A stretch of DNA of 64,000 nt, from contig RDYN01000022.1 of assembly GCA_004293365.1 (NCBI GenBank), positions 1 to 64,000 of the forward strand. Direction: 5' to 3'. Shown here piece after piece: positions 37,567 through 46,618 of this stretch (the stretch's first letter is position 1; every line of letters begins with the position of its first letter). The notes below the pieces were generated by a model, which saw nothing but the letters and a program-made list of their open reading frames with translations, made no database searches and was not told the origin of the DNA. The translations under genes and the position numbers were made by a program. The DNA is from Oscillatoriales cyanobacterium (GTDB lineage Bacteria; Cyanobacteriota; Cyanobacteriia; Cyanobacteriales; Microcoleaceae).

Positions 37567-37878
37567 TTAGTTAACGATCGCCAAAATGTCTTTTTCGGCA
37601 AGCAAGACGTATTCGTCGGTGCCGAGTTTGATGTCGGTGCCGGCGTACTTCGAGTAGAGAACTTTGTCGCCGACTTTGACTTCCATTTCCACGCGCTGAC
37701 CATCGTCGTTGCGCTTGCCGGGGCCCACGGCCGCGACTTCGCCTACTTGGGGCTTTTCCTTAGCTGTGTCGGGTAGAAGGATGCCGCCGGCGGTTTTTTC
37801 TTCGCTAGCGCTTACTTTCACGAACACGCGCTCGCCTAACGGTTTAACGGTAGAAACACTCAGTGATACTGCTGCCAT
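37567..37878 (-). CDS. groES: Co-chaperonin GroES
   Basis: 103 residues from ATG 37878. [20 protein letters not shown], the mobile loop [31 protein letters not shown] and [18 protein letters not shown] are textbook GroES. It caps the GroEL ring during folding. First gene of the operon. Confidence 0.98.
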   Translation of the reverse strand: MAAVSLSVSTVKPLGERVFVKVSASEEKTAGGILLPDTAKEKPQVGEVAAVGPGKRNDDGQRVEMEVKVGDKVLYSKYAGTDIKLGTDEYVLLAEKDILAIVN

Positions 37879-37964
37879 AAATAAATCTCCAGATTACAGT
37901 TCCTAGTCATTGGGCCGTCTGCGGTCGCTATGAAAGCAACAGCCGACTGCTGATAACTGACATA

Positions 37965-37991
37965 TTAGCACTCTCGACTCCTGAGTGCTAA
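37965..37991 (-). promoter_or_regulatory. CIRCE operator of groESL (HrcA site)
   Basis: Perfect TTAGCACTC-N9-GAGTGCTAA, the canonical CIRCE inverted repeat, 87 bp upstream of the groES start. HrcA represses groESL through this site in cyanobacteria and releases it on heat shock. Confidence 0.97.
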
Positions 37992-38145
37992 TTTAGCTTC
38001 CTTCAGGGGCGATCGCAACTTATGTGTCTGTACGGGTTCCCGAACCGATGATGAGTGGGGGAGTGGGGAGAGAGTGGGGGAGGGGGGAGTGGAGGATGGG
38101 GCTCGTGGTGATGACGAGCGATCGCCAAACAATTACTGTTGACGA

Positions 38146-38583
38146 ATGAATAAGATGTCGGAAAATAACAACGATGAATCTTGCAGCCAAGGCTTGAGCG
38201 CTTGCGTCCAAAGCCTGGGAATAGAGCGAATTGAACGGCATATTTTTATGTGTGCCGACCAAACCGTGCCCAAGTGTTGCGATCGAGAAAGCAGTCTGGT
38301 GGCTTGGAATTACTTAAAAAAACGCTTGCAAGAATTGGGGTTGGACAAGCCAAAAGCCGATCGGCCGAACTGCATTTTTCGGACTAAAGCTAACTGCCTG
38401 CGAGTGTGCGCGTCTGGCCCGATTATGGTAGTGTATCCAGACGGAGTGTGGTATCGCGATGTTACTCCCCCCGTCATCGAGAGAATTATTCAAGAACATC
38501 TGATCGGCTCACAGGTGGTTGAAGAATACGCTTTTTTAACTCATCCTTTGCCAAAGCCTGCTGAGGCGAAAGCAAATATTTAA
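38146..38583 (+). CDS. 2Fe-2S thioredoxin-like ferredoxin
   Basis: 145 residues; starts at ATG 38146 or 38155. [15 protein letters not shown] and [20 protein letters not shown] give the C-x(8-12)-C ... C-x3-C arrangement of the thioredoxin-like [2Fe-2S] family, with [20 protein letters not shown] following. Likely a small soluble electron carrier. It is divergent from groES; partner unknown. Confidence 0.9.
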   Translation: MNKMSENNNDESCSQGLSACVQSLGIERIERHIFMCADQTVPKCCDRESSLVAWNYLKKRLQELGLDKPKADRPNCIFRTKANCLRVCASGPIMVVYPDGVWYRDVTPPVIERIIQEHLIGSQVVEEYAFLTHPLPKPAEAKANI

Positions 38584-39236
38584 CTATAGCGCTGTGAAAA
38601 GGTACAGCTTGATAAGTAAGGTGTTAGGTTTAAGGTTATGAACTCGAAAGCGTGAGGGTGTTGGACGATCGCACCTGGGTCGCGATCGAAAAACTGTAGT
38701 TTCCCGTGTGTCTTTGGTAGTCTTGCTTGTCGCTGTGTGTTTTTTTAGGAGGTGTATCGAAGCAGTTCGATCGCGCGATCGGCTCCAAGTTTGCCGAAAA
38801 CTTTCTCAGTAGCAGACATCCGGCAGTTTGCCAAACTACACTAGAAATAGTTAAATACGTAAGTAGGGAGCCTGCTTAAATTTCTCTATATCAGAAGTAT
38901 CATTTAAAACCGGGGCATCAACTTGCAATTGAACCGATCGAGATTAAATATTTAACTTGGGCTCGGGAGCGTGAGTCTTCCATCAATCAAAGCCGCTCGT
39001 GACGACGGGCGATCGTCCATTACAGGTTTTGGCTCCGTTCCACGTCGCAAGACATTGACAAACGGGCATCGAACACTGGGAGAGGAAGCGGTAATACCCG
39101 CCCCGCTTTCCCCTCACCGCCATCCCTTTACCCCATCGCCGTCCTCAACCCCCAACCAACGGGGCTGGTACGGGACAGACGGAAAAAACAAGAGTGAAAA
39201 CAAGGAATTGTGCGGGATACTCTAGCGGGAAGAAAC
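38584..39236. other. Intergenic, no gene recognised
   Basis: About 650 bases rich in HIP1-like GATCG sites. Frames such as 38971-39225 have no protein character (Pro/Ser/His-rich from C runs). The promoter of the response regulator should lie near its 3' end. Confidence 0.5.
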
Positions 39237-39884
39237 ATGAAGGACAATAATTCAGGAGAGCAAAAACGGTTGATGCTGGTTGACGATGACCCGAACTTGA
39301 TCTTGCTAGTCAAGGATTACTTAGAGTTTCGGGGCTACAACGTCATCACAGCAGAAAACGGCAGACACGCTCTAGAAAAACTCGAACAAGAAGTCCCCGA
39401 TTTAATCATCTGCGATGTGATGATGCCAGAAATGGATGGGTACACTTTAGTCAAACACATCAGGGAAGACCCTCGCACGAACTGGATTCCGGTTCTTTTC
39501 TTATCCGCAAAAGGTCAAAGTTCCGATCGAGTAAAAGGCTTGAGCACTGGGGCTGATGTTTATATAGTCAAGCCTTTTGAACCCGAAGAACTGGTAGCCC
39601 AAGTAGAATCTTCTCTAAAAGCAGCATCCCGCTTGATTCGCCACTCAAATCCAGGTATTGAGAGCGGCCCCAAAATTAAGGCGCGCCGCAATGTCGAATT
39701 GACTCCCACTGAGTTAAAGGTGGTACAGTTGCTAGCGCAGGGCATGGCAAACCGCCAGATCGCAGACGTGATGAATGTCAGCCAGCGCACTATAGAGAGC
39801 CACGTCAGCAATATGCTGGGCAAAACAGGTCTGCACAACCGGACAGAGCTAGCTCGCTGGGCCCTTGAAAGCAAAAAGGCTTGA
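39237..39884 (+). CDS. NarL/LuxR-type response regulator
   Basis: ATG 39237 (215 aa) is chosen for its GCGGGAAGAAAC leader; an in-frame start 27 bp earlier exists. REC domain: RLMLVDDDPNLILLVKDYLE with the acidic pair, phospho-acceptor in LIICDVMMPEMDGYTLVKHI, VLFLSAKG and the conserved Lys in DVYIVKPFEPEELVAQV. The LuxR-type helix-turn-helix follows (LTPTELKVVQLLAQGMANRQ, SQRTIESHVSNMLGKTGL). A transcription factor controlled by a partner kinase; none lies adjacent. Similar in layout to Ycf29-type regulators. Confidence 0.92.
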   Translation: MKDNNSGEQKRLMLVDDDPNLILLVKDYLEFRGYNVITAENGRHALEKLEQEVPDLIICDVMMPEMDGYTLVKHIREDPRTNWIPVLFLSAKGQSSDRVKGLSTGADVYIVKPFEPEELVAQVESSLKAASRLIRHSNPGIESGPKIKARRNVELTPTELKVVQLLAQGMANRQIADVMNVSQRTIESHVSNMLGKTGLHNRTELARWALESKKA

Positions 39885-40217
39885 GTTTAGGCTCTCTGCT
39901 ATAAAATCAGGGGAGCAAAAAATACTGCAATGCAATTCGGTATGCCTGCAGGGCGGTAGGGTGGTTGGCGCGGTAGTTTCGATCCCCATTAACCTTGACA
40001 CCGCAGCCTCTACTGAGTTACTGGGCGTCTGGTTTTTGAGGGTTGGTCGATCGAATGCAAGCACCCCTAAAAGAGCCCTCTGGCGGTAGAGCCGAAAATA
40101 TGAAATACTGGGGGGATGGAGTTTTCTGAAGTTTAATCTATTGCCTCAGTTAGCTCCCTATTGCTAAAATGTGATATTTAGATTAACTTCTTTCTACAAT
40201 TATTAGGTCTAAGTTCT
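39885..40217. other. Intergenic, no gene recognised
   Basis: About 330 bases between the response regulator and the NYN gene. AT-rich toward 40140-40210, where the downstream promoter is expected. No inverted repeat of note. Confidence 0.5.
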
Positions 40218-40739
40218 ATGACAAACTTAATGAACCGCCTTTCTATTTTTGTGGACGGGAACAATATGTTCTACGCTCAACAAAAGAACGGCTGGTTTTT
40301 TGATCCGCGCAGGGTGCTCGAATATTTCAAAACTTCGCAGCCAAATGTCATCTTGATCAATGCTTTCTGGTATACGGGTTTGAAAGACCCCCAAGATCAA
40401 AGGGGATTTCGAGATGCTTTGATCAGTCTGGGTTACACGGTTCGCACTAAGATTCTTAAGGAATATTACGATGATGCTTCGGGCAGATATTCTCAAAAGG
40501 CTAATTTAGACATAGAAATTGTGGTTGATATGTTTAATACGGTGGATCAGTACGACCAAGTTGTGCTATTTAGCGGAGATGGGGATTTTGAGAGGGCTAT
40601 AGAGCTACTGCGATCGAAAAATACTCACATTACTGTGGTATCCACCGAAGGAATGATTGCTAGAGAATTGCGAAATGCTACAGATAGGTATATAGACCTA
40701 AATGAAATTCGGGAACATATCGAGAAAATGGATTATTAG
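40218..40739 (+). CDS. NYN-domain (LabA/DUF88-like) protein
   Basis: 173 residues from ATG 40218 (or ATG 40230). NYN/PIN-like fold: first acidic site LSIFVDGNNMFYAQ, second KANLDIEIVVDMFN, third VVLFSGDGDFERAIELLRSK, then HITVVSTEGMIARELRNATD. These are the metal-binding Asp positions of the LabA/DUF88 group, presumed ribonucleases. In Synechococcus LabA acts in circadian output, but this small single-domain protein need not be its orthologue. Confidence 0.9.
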   Translation: MTNLMNRLSIFVDGNNMFYAQQKNGWFFDPRRVLEYFKTSQPNVILINAFWYTGLKDPQDQRGFRDALISLGYTVRTKILKEYYDDASGRYSQKANLDIEIVVDMFNTVDQYDQVVLFSGDGDFERAIELLRSKNTHITVVSTEGMIARELRNATDRYIDLNEIREHIEKMDY

Positions 40740-40740
40740 T

Positions 40741-40862
40741 CAGTAGTCAGTAGTCATTAGTTATTAGTCATTAGTCATTAGTCAGTAGTCAGCAGTCATT
40801 AGTTATGGGTTATGGTTATGGGTTATGGGTTATGGGTTATGGTTATGGGTTATGGGTTATGG
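40741..40862. repeat. Low-complexity GTCATTA / ATGGGTT microrepeat
   Basis: About 60 bp of (A)GTCA(T/G)TAGT units followed by about 60 bp of ATGGGTT(ATGGTT) units just after the NYN gene. Probably slippage-prone. Confidence 0.9.
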
Positions 40863-40979
40863 GCGCGAAACACAAGACTGGTGCTCCCGCCCAAAAAAGG
40901 ATACTTGTTTTCTGCAGGACTGTCGCGAGCTGCCAAAAATTTTAGACTAAGAGCTAGTACCTAGGTAGCGAATAGATAG

Positions 40980-41024
40980 ACAAAATAGTACAGTAATAGA
41001 CAAATCTACGATCTACTATTTTGT
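40980..41024. repeat. Inverted repeat at left side of tnpB element
   Basis: ACAAAATAGTA (40980-40990) and TACTATTTTGT (41014-41024), 11-bp arms around a 23-base centre, ~90 bp upstream of tnpB. Possible left-end hairpin of an IS200/IS605-type or derived element. Confidence 0.5.
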
Positions 41025-41111
41025 TCAAACCCTGCGCGATTAGCATTAACAGCTTGGATTGTCAGCAAAGATACTGCTTAGGGGCGAAATATCAACTTCG
41101 GAGGTCGAGCA

Positions 41112-42188
41112 ATGCTTTTATCCATCAAAACAAAGTTAAAGCTAAACAAAAGTCAAGTAACAATGATGAGCAAACACGCTGGCATAGCGAGGTTTACTTA
41201 TAATTGGGGACTGGCTACTTGGAGCAACCTTTATAAAGATGGATTAAAGCCAAACAAATACCTGCTCAAGAAATTCTTCAACAATCATGTAAAACCTGAA
41301 TTCACGTGGATAAAGGAGGTGGGAATCTGCCAAAAAATAACTCAATACGCCTTTGACAATCTTGGAGATTCGTTCTCTAAATTTTTCTCAAAAAAAGGTG
41401 GATTTCCCAGATTCAAAAAGAAGGGACATCATGATTATTTCACTATTGATGCTGGCGGTAAGCCTATCCCTGTGGGCGGTACGTCTATAAAGCTGCCGAC
41501 AATCGGCTGGGTAAAAACCCACGAAGGACTACCTCACACAACTTGCAAATCAATTACCATTTCGCGCACTGCCGATAGTTGGTTTATCGCTTTTACTTAC
41601 GAGCAAAGCCACGAACCAACGGTCAAAAGTCATGACGTTGTAGGAGTTGATTTGGGAGTAAAAGAGTTGGCTACACTTTCAACTGGTGTAGTATTTCCGA
41701 ACCCAAAGCACTATAAAGCACATCTGGTAAAACTCAAGAGATTATCAAGAGGTCTTGCCAGAAAGGTAAAAGGTTCTGGAAATAGATACAAAGCTAAAGT
41801 CCAGTTAGCGAAACACCATGCAAAAATAGCAAACAAGAGAAAAAACACTCTGCATCAAATCACTACTTACTTATGCAAAAACCACGCAACAATAGTAGTA
41901 GAAGACTTGAATGTTGGTGGAATGTTAAAGAATCACAAGCTAGCCCAGGTAATAGCTGATTGTGGTTTTCATGAATTCAATCGTCAACTAGAATACAAGG
42001 CTAAAAAGTTTGGTTGTGAAGTGATTGTTGCAGATCGCTGGTTTCCATCAAGCAAAACTTGTTCAAATTGTGGGCATATTCAAGATATGCCACTAAAAGA
42101 AAGGACTTACAACTGTGAAAATTGTGGTCATTCGATGGACAGGGATTTAAATGCAGCGATAAATTTATCACGGTTGGCTAAACCGTGA
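41112..42188 (+). CDS. tnpB: TnpB-type RNA-guided nuclease, solo element
   Basis: 358 residues from ATG 41112. N-terminal HTH/WED part (KTKLKLNKSQVTMMSKHAGI, ARFTYNWGL). RuvC-I Asp in VVGVDLGVKELATLSTGV, RuvC-II Glu in ATIVVEDLNVGGML, and RuvC-III Asp in HSMDRDLNAAINLSRL. The zinc finger has two Cys pairs (TCSNCGHI and NCENCGH). All catalytic residues are present and the frame is intact. TnpB cuts DNA guided by a right-end RNA and keeps its element at the donor site. No tnpA accompanies it, so the element is either immobile or mobilised in trans. Confidence 0.95.
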   Translation: MLLSIKTKLKLNKSQVTMMSKHAGIARFTYNWGLATWSNLYKDGLKPNKYLLKKFFNNHVKPEFTWIKEVGICQKITQYAFDNLGDSFSKFFSKKGGFPRFKKKGHHDYFTIDAGGKPIPVGGTSIKLPTIGWVKTHEGLPHTTCKSITISRTADSWFIAFTYEQSHEPTVKSHDVVGVDLGVKELATLSTGVVFPNPKHYKAHLVKLKRLSRGLARKVKGSGNRYKAKVQLAKHHAKIANKRKNTLHQITTYLCKNHATIVVEDLNVGGMLKNHKLAQVIADCGFHEFNRQLEYKAKKFGCEVIVADRWFPSSKTCSNCGHIQDMPLKERTYNCENCGHSMDRDLNAAINLSRLAKP

Positions 42189-42232
42189 AAGCTTACCGAG
42201 GGATAGCAGCTCCCATGCTCCCGATGAAGTAA
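42165..42232 (+). ncRNA. Probable reRNA scaffold at tnpB 3' end
   Basis: Guide RNAs of TnpB overlap the gene's 3' end and run to the element's right end. Here the stop codon sits in a small hairpin CGGTTGGCTAAACCG (42170-42184), followed by a second potential stem using GAGGGATAGCAGCTCCCATG. The exact right end, and hence the guide, is not determined. Confidence 0.35.
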
Positions 42233-42274
42233 GAAGCAAATGTATAGACTTGTCTAGTATTTGTGTAGCAGTTT

Positions 42275-42314
42275 AAGCTCCCAGATTCTGTGCGCTGCAA
42301 GTAAATCTAAAATT
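42275..42314. repeat. Second copy of the AAGCTCCCAGATTCT repeat
   Basis: AAGCTCCCAGATTCTGTGCG and CTGCAAGTAAATCTAAAAT match 26044-26083 with one or two differences, same orientation. It marks DNA just outside the tnpB element. Confidence 0.8.
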
Positions 42315-42409
42315 CTTCAAGTCTTTAATCTAAAATCGATCGACTGACTGGGGTTCGCGTGCCCAGAAAAACGGACAAGTAAAAATCAGGAAAATACTTT
42401 TGTAGAGCT

Positions 42410-44032
42410 ATGAAAACTCAACCAAGTCAAGACCGGATTATTATTTTCGATACGACTTTGCGGGACGGAGAACAATCTCCTGGTGCATCTCTAAATGTGG
42501 ATGAAAAGCTGACTATTGCCCGTCAGTTAGCGAGATTGGGTGTGGATGTGATTGAAGCGGGTTTCCCTTTCACCAGCACGGGAGATTTCGAGGCTGTCCA
42601 AAAAATAGCTCGGGCCGTCGGTACGGAAGATGGGCCGACAATTTGCGGTTTGGCAAGGGCGAGAAAGCCGGATATTAAAACAGCAGCAGAAGCACTGAAA
42701 CCAGCCGTAAATGCTCGAATTCACACGTTTCTGGCAACGTCTGACATTCACTTGGAGTATAAGCTGAAAAAGACGCGGGCTGAGGTTCTGGAAATTGTAC
42801 CGGAAATGGTGGCTTACGCTAAATCTTTTGTGGATGATGTGGAGTTTTCGCCGGAAGATGCTTGTCGTTCGGAACCGGAGTTTTTGTATCAGGTTCTGGA
42901 ACGGGCGATCGCAGCGGGTGCAACTACTGTTAATATTCCCGATACTGTCGGCTACACAACTCCGAGCGAGTTTGGGGCTTTGATTCGGGGAATTAAGGAA
43001 AACGTGCCGAATATCGATCGCGCGATTATTTCGGTTCACGGTCACAATGACTTAGGATTGGCGGTTGCTAACTTTTTGGAAGCTGTAAAAAATGGCGCCC
43101 GACAGTTGGAATGCACGATTAACGGGATTGGGGAACGGGCGGGAAATGCGGCGCTGGAAGAGTTGGTAATGGCGCTTTACGTGCGCCGCCAATATTATAA
43201 TCCGTTCTTGGGCAGACCTGCGGATTCTGAGGAACCGCTGACCAATATTGACTCGCGCCAAATTTACAAAACATCCCGCTTGGTTTCCAATTTGACGGGG
43301 ATGTTGGTGCAGCCAAATAAGGCGATTGTCGGGGCTAATGCTTTCGCCCACGAGTCGGGAATTCACCAAGACGGGGTGCTGAAAAATAAGCGGACATACG
43401 AGATTATGGACGCTGAGTCGATCGGCTTAACCGAAAATCAAATCGTACTCGGTAAATTGTCGGGGCGCCACGCTTTTCACACTCGCTTGAAAGAGTTGGG
43501 TTTTGAAATGGCCGACGACGAGTTAAATAAAGCTTTTGTCAAGTTTAAGGATTTGGCCGACAAGAAAAAAGAGATTACTGATTGGGATTTGGAGGCGATC
43601 GCCAACAACGAAGTCCACCAAGCGCCGGAACTTTTCCGGTTAGAATTGGTACAGGTTTCCTGCGGCGACAAATCGCGGCCGACAGCAACCGTTACGGTAC
43701 GGAATCCGGCGGGGGAAGAATTGACCGATGCTGCGATCGGGACTGGCCCCGTAGATGCGATTTACAGGGCGATTAACCGGGTGGTAAATGTCCCGAACGA
43801 GTTGATCGAGTTTTCGGTACAGTCGGTGACAGGGGGCATAGATGCGATCGGCGAAGTAACAATTCGCTTGCGTCACGAAGGCAAAGTATTTTCCGGCCAC
43901 TCCGCAAATACCGACATTATTGTAGCATCCGCAGAAGCATACATCAGCGCCTTAAATCGCCTGTACGTGTCATTGCAGCAAGAATCTGTCGCTGGAAATA
44001 AATCGAAAGTGGCAACAGCAGCTCAGTCTTAA
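42410..44032 (+). CDS. leuA: 2-isopropylmalate synthase
   Basis: 540 residues from ATG 42410, full length. The catalytic TIM barrel starts [20 protein letters not shown]; the metal-binding HGH is in [33 protein letters not shown] and [13 protein letters not shown] follow. The C-terminal regulatory domain (from ~390) has the leucine-site pattern [12 protein letters not shown] and [16 protein letters not shown]. It condenses acetyl-CoA with 2-oxoisovalerate, the first committed step to leucine, and should be feedback-inhibited by leucine. Monocistronic here. No leader peptide seen. Confidence 0.97.
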   Translation: MKTQPSQDRIIIFDTTLRDGEQSPGASLNVDEKLTIARQLARLGVDVIEAGFPFTSTGDFEAVQKIARAVGTEDGPTICGLARARKPDIKTAAEALKPAVNARIHTFLATSDIHLEYKLKKTRAEVLEIVPEMVAYAKSFVDDVEFSPEDACRSEPEFLYQVLERAIAAGATTVNIPDTVGYTTPSEFGALIRGIKENVPNIDRAIISVHGHNDLGLAVANFLEAVKNGARQLECTINGIGERAGNAALEELVMALYVRRQYYNPFLGRPADSEEPLTNIDSRQIYKTSRLVSNLTGMLVQPNKAIVGANAFAHESGIHQDGVLKNKRTYEIMDAESIGLTENQIVLGKLSGRHAFHTRLKELGFEMADDELNKAFVKFKDLADKKKEITDWDLEAIANNEVHQAPELFRLELVQVSCGDKSRPTATVTVRNPAGEELTDAAIGTGPVDAIYRAINRVVNVPNELIEFSVQSVTGGIDAIGEVTIRLRHEGKVFSGHSANTDIIVASAEAYISALNRLYVSLQQESVAGNKSKVATAAQS

Positions 44033-44065
44033 ATTACCAATTCTTTACCAGTTTTCAGTTAATTT

Positions 44066-44090
44066 GTAGGGCGGGCCTTGCTCGCCCTAC
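44066..44090. terminator. GTAGGGCG hairpin after leuA
   Basis: 8-bp arms GTAGGGCG / CGCCCTAC around GGCCTTGCT, 34 bp after the leuA stop. It may end the leuA transcript, though no T tract follows; the sequence is also a common dispersed palindrome. Confidence 0.5.
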
Positions 44091-44120
44091 TGCTGTAAAA
44101 GTACCGGGAGATGAGGAGAA

Positions 44121-44819
44121 ATGGGTAAATTTTCGGTGCATTTATTGTTGTCGATCGCAGCAATTTTGAGCTACGGTTTAGTTGGATTGCCAGATGCAGC
44201 TAAGGCTCAGAGCGAACCTCAACCTGCGGGACAGACTGTTACTGTAACTGAACCCAATCCAGTAGTCAAACCTACTGACTGGGCTTACATAACCTTAAAA
44301 CTCGTAGCATCAAAATTCAACTGCCCCTCCACACCGGATCTTTCATCAACTTATTTTATATCTGGTGTAGAGATAACACGGTACGAATTTGCACAGGTTT
44401 TATCGGAGTGTTTAGATAAAGTAAGTCAACTTCTACGCACACAGGAAATAACAAAAATCATCACCAAGCAAGACATAGCAGCTATACAAAAACTGCAAGA
44501 AGAATTTGAGGCTGAACTTTCTACCGTGGGAAAAGGTCTTCAGGGAATTATGTCACCGATATCCATTCAACCGAACGAGCCTATTTACAAACACCTACAG
44601 TTAATAATACAGGAATACGGCTGCGTTCCAGAAACGAGAAATAGCAGTTACGATCTTGGCAACACAGAATTGAAGGAAGCAGAATTCGTAGAAATTTTCA
44701 ACGGTTGTTTGCGGCGAGTTAATCAATTGGCGATATCTGGTACAAAACAGTGGACGCGAGCCGAATTAGAACCTCTGGCTAAACTGGAGAGTGAATTTTA
44801 TTACAGGCGTATTCGATAA
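44121..44819 (+). CDS. Exported protein with two SLH-like domains, 232 aa
   Basis: ATG 44121 after GATGAGGAGAA. Signal peptide (VHLLLSIAAILSYGLVGL, cleavage near AKAQS). Two repeats follow: PTDWAYITLKLVASKFNCPS with RYEFAQVLSECLDKVSQLL, and EPIYKHLQLIIQEYGCVP with EFVEIFNGCLRRVNQL. Both resemble the SLH/porin N-domain of cyanobacterial Som proteins (WAxxxLxxLxxxYxC... RxEFAxxLxxCL), and the first is followed by QKLQEEFEAEL as in porins. The porin barrel is absent, so it may simply bind peptidoglycan-linked polymer in the periplasm. Confidence 0.8.
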   Translation: MGKFSVHLLLSIAAILSYGLVGLPDAAKAQSEPQPAGQTVTVTEPNPVVKPTDWAYITLKLVASKFNCPSTPDLSSTYFISGVEITRYEFAQVLSECLDKVSQLLRTQEITKIITKQDIAAIQKLQEEFEAELSTVGKGLQGIMSPISIQPNEPIYKHLQLIIQEYGCVPETRNSSYDLGNTELKEAEFVEIFNGCLRRVNQLAISGTKQWTRAELEPLAKLESEFYYRRIR

Positions 44820-44902
44820 TACAAAAATTTGCAGCCAGAAGACATGAATAAGTTGCCAACTAATTCCCGTCAATCAAACACACACAACAAATAGTCAATA
44901 AA

Positions 44903-45703
44903 ATGCAAGATGAAACCTTAAAAAAAGAGCGACAATTCCACGATGCTTGGGCATCTACCATAGATATAGATGGCATTCGAGTCAATGATTACTTTGAAGC
45001 TTGCACCGCCCCAGAAAATAGATTTATCCTCAAACAAATGGGCGATATTACGGGCAAACGCCTGTTAGATTTAGGCTGCGGCGCCGGAGAAAACAGCGTT
45101 TATTTTGCTAAAAAAGGCGCGCATTGCGTCGCAGCAGACTATTCTCAGGGCATGGTAGAAGTTGCGCTGAAATTGGCAGAAAAAAACGGCGTCACCATAG
45201 AAGGTTGTACTGTCAATGCAATGGCGCTAGATTTCCCAGACAACAGTTTTGATATTGTTTACGCTTCTAATTTGCTGCACCATTTACCGGAACCAGAAAA
45301 GGCAATTCGCGAAATGCAGCGAGTGCTCAAACCGGGTGGCAAAGCTTGTTTTTGGGACCCGATGAAGCACAATCCGGTGATTAATGTTTACCGCAGGATG
45401 GCAACTGAGGTGCGGACTGAGGATGAAACTCCTTTGGATATTAATATTGTCAAGTTTGTCGAGTCTCTGTTTTCCGAGACGGCTTACGATACGTTTTGGC
45501 TGACGGCGCTGTGGATTTTTTTGCGCTTTTATTTGATCGAAAAGGTGCATCCGAATGAGGAGCGTTATTGGAAGAAGATTATTATTGAACAGGAGAGATT
45601 GAAGCCGGAATACTCTCGGTTGGAAGGGTTGGATGGCTTTTTGAAGAAGTTGCCTTTGATGAAGCGGTTGGCTTGGAATTTGGCTGTGGTGGCAACGAAG
45701 TAA
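44903..45703 (+). CDS. Class I SAM-dependent methyltransferase
   Basis: 266 residues. Motif I in GKRLLDLGCGAGENSVYFAK, acidic loop VAADYSQGMVEVAL, motif II/III region DFPDNSFDIVYASNLLHHL and post-motif MQRVLKPGGKACFWDP. The C-terminal ~100 residues include a hydrophobic patch (TFWLTALWIFLRFYLIEK) suggesting a lipid or quinone-like acceptor. Substrate not identifiable. Independent transcription unit. Confidence 0.88.
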   Translation: MQDETLKKERQFHDAWASTIDIDGIRVNDYFEACTAPENRFILKQMGDITGKRLLDLGCGAGENSVYFAKKGAHCVAADYSQGMVEVALKLAEKNGVTIEGCTVNAMALDFPDNSFDIVYASNLLHHLPEPEKAIREMQRVLKPGGKACFWDPMKHNPVINVYRRMATEVRTEDETPLDINIVKFVESLFSETAYDTFWLTALWIFLRFYLIEKVHPNEERYWKKIIIEQERLKPEYSRLEGLDGFLKKLPLMKRLAWNLAVVATK

Positions 45704-45749
45704 TTAAAAGAAGTACAATAAGTCTAAGCATTTAATTAAGAGGCTAATT

Positions 45750-46067
45750 ATGCCAGAAACTATTACTGCTATCTACGAAAATGGGGTTTTTCGCCCGTTG
45801 AGTTCCGTGTCTTTCCAAGATGGGGAAACTGTGCTACTAAAAATAGTACCGGAAGTTCCGTCGGAAGAATTTCAGGGCGATCGCGAAAAAGCGATTAAGT
45901 TGATGGATGTACGAGGATTGATGCGTTTGCCAAATAAGCAGGGTAAGCTCGATCGAGCAGAATTAGCACGCCGCGAACAGAAATGGCGCGAATTGATGAA
46001 AAAAATGGAACCGCTACCAGGTAAGCCTCTGTCAGAAATCATTATCGAGGATCGTGGCCCGTGGTAA
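45750..46067 (+). CDS. AF2212/DUF104-like antitoxin
   Basis: 105 residues. ITAIYENGVFRPLSSVSFQD is the hallmark start of the AF2212/DUF104 antitoxin family, which pairs with PIN toxins. The C-terminal part (NKQGKLDRAELARREQKWRE) probably covers the toxin active site. It overlaps the toxin gene by 7 bp. Confidence 0.85.
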   Translation: MPETITAIYENGVFRPLSSVSFQDGETVLLKIVPEVPSEEFQGDREKAIKLMDVRGLMRLPNKQGKLDRAELARREQKWRELMKKMEPLPGKPLSEIIIEDRGPW

Positions 46068-46570
46068 ATGCTTATTTTTTCGATACTAGCGCTTTAGTCA
46101 AACGGTACGTGCCTGAAATAGGCAGTGACTGGATTTTATCGATTACCGATCCTGCTACAAACAGCGATTTAGTTATTAGCCAGATTACTTGGGTGGAGTT
46201 ACACAGCGCTTTTGCACGCCGTCTGCGGGATGGAAGTTTGTCTGCGGAGCGCTTTGATTTAATTGTGCAAAAAGTTAGGGAGGATTTTGAAAATGAATAC
46301 CGAGTTATAGATGTCGATCCAACTGTGATAGAAACAGCCACCGAATTGGTGATGCAACATCCGCTGCGGGCTTATGATGCTGTACAGTTGGCGTCGGCTT
46401 TGCGCTTTCAATCTACTACTCTCCTTTCGCAGCCAGATACTCGACTGTTTTTTGTTTCGGCTGATAACAGGCTGCTGAATATTGCTCAGTCGGCTGGTTT
46501 GGCGATCGACAATCCTAATAATTATCCACAATCAAATGGTTTGATCGTTCGGACTTTAGTCCTCGGATAG
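46061..46570 (+). CDS. PIN-domain toxin (VapC-like)
   Basis: GTG start at 46061. 169 residues. Four acidic positions of the PIN fold are present: AYFFDTSALVKRYVPE (Asp1), ITWVELHSAFARR (Glu), HPLRAYDAVQLASALRF (Asp) and TRLFFVSADNRLL (Asp). Ribonuclease acting on tRNA or rRNA is typical. The last residues (IVRTLVLG) and the stop codon come from a copy of the GGACTTTAGTCC hairpin repeat, so the native C-terminus was probably altered by the insertion. Confidence 0.9.
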   Translation: MVNAYFFDTSALVKRYVPEIGSDWILSITDPATNSDLVISQITWVELHSAFARRLRDGSLSAERFDLIVQKVREDFENEYRVIDVDPTVIETATELVMQHPLRAYDAVQLASALRFQSTTLLSQPDTRLFFVSADNRLLNIAQSAGLAIDNPNNYPQSNGLIVRTLVLG

Positions 46571-46598
46571 ATGCGGACTGAAGTCCTCACTACGAACC
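46543..46598. repeat. GGACTTTAGTCC hairpin repeat overlapping the PIN toxin gene end
   Basis: Left part GTTCGGACTTTAGTCC, right arm GGACTGAAGTCCTCACTACG. The stop codon TAG (46568-46570) lies in the loop. Lies 20 bp from the hisC stop on the other strand. Confidence 0.9.
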
Positions 46599-46618
46599 TA
46601 TATTGCTGGGGTGGTTAT

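Noticed and set aside
38971-39225. 84-residue plus-strand frame
   Set aside because: Pro/Ser/His-rich product of C-rich DNA directly before the response regulator; no ribosome binding site.
42527-43900. Minus-strand frames of up to 172 codons
   Set aside because: Antisense to leuA, whose full-length product is unmistakable.
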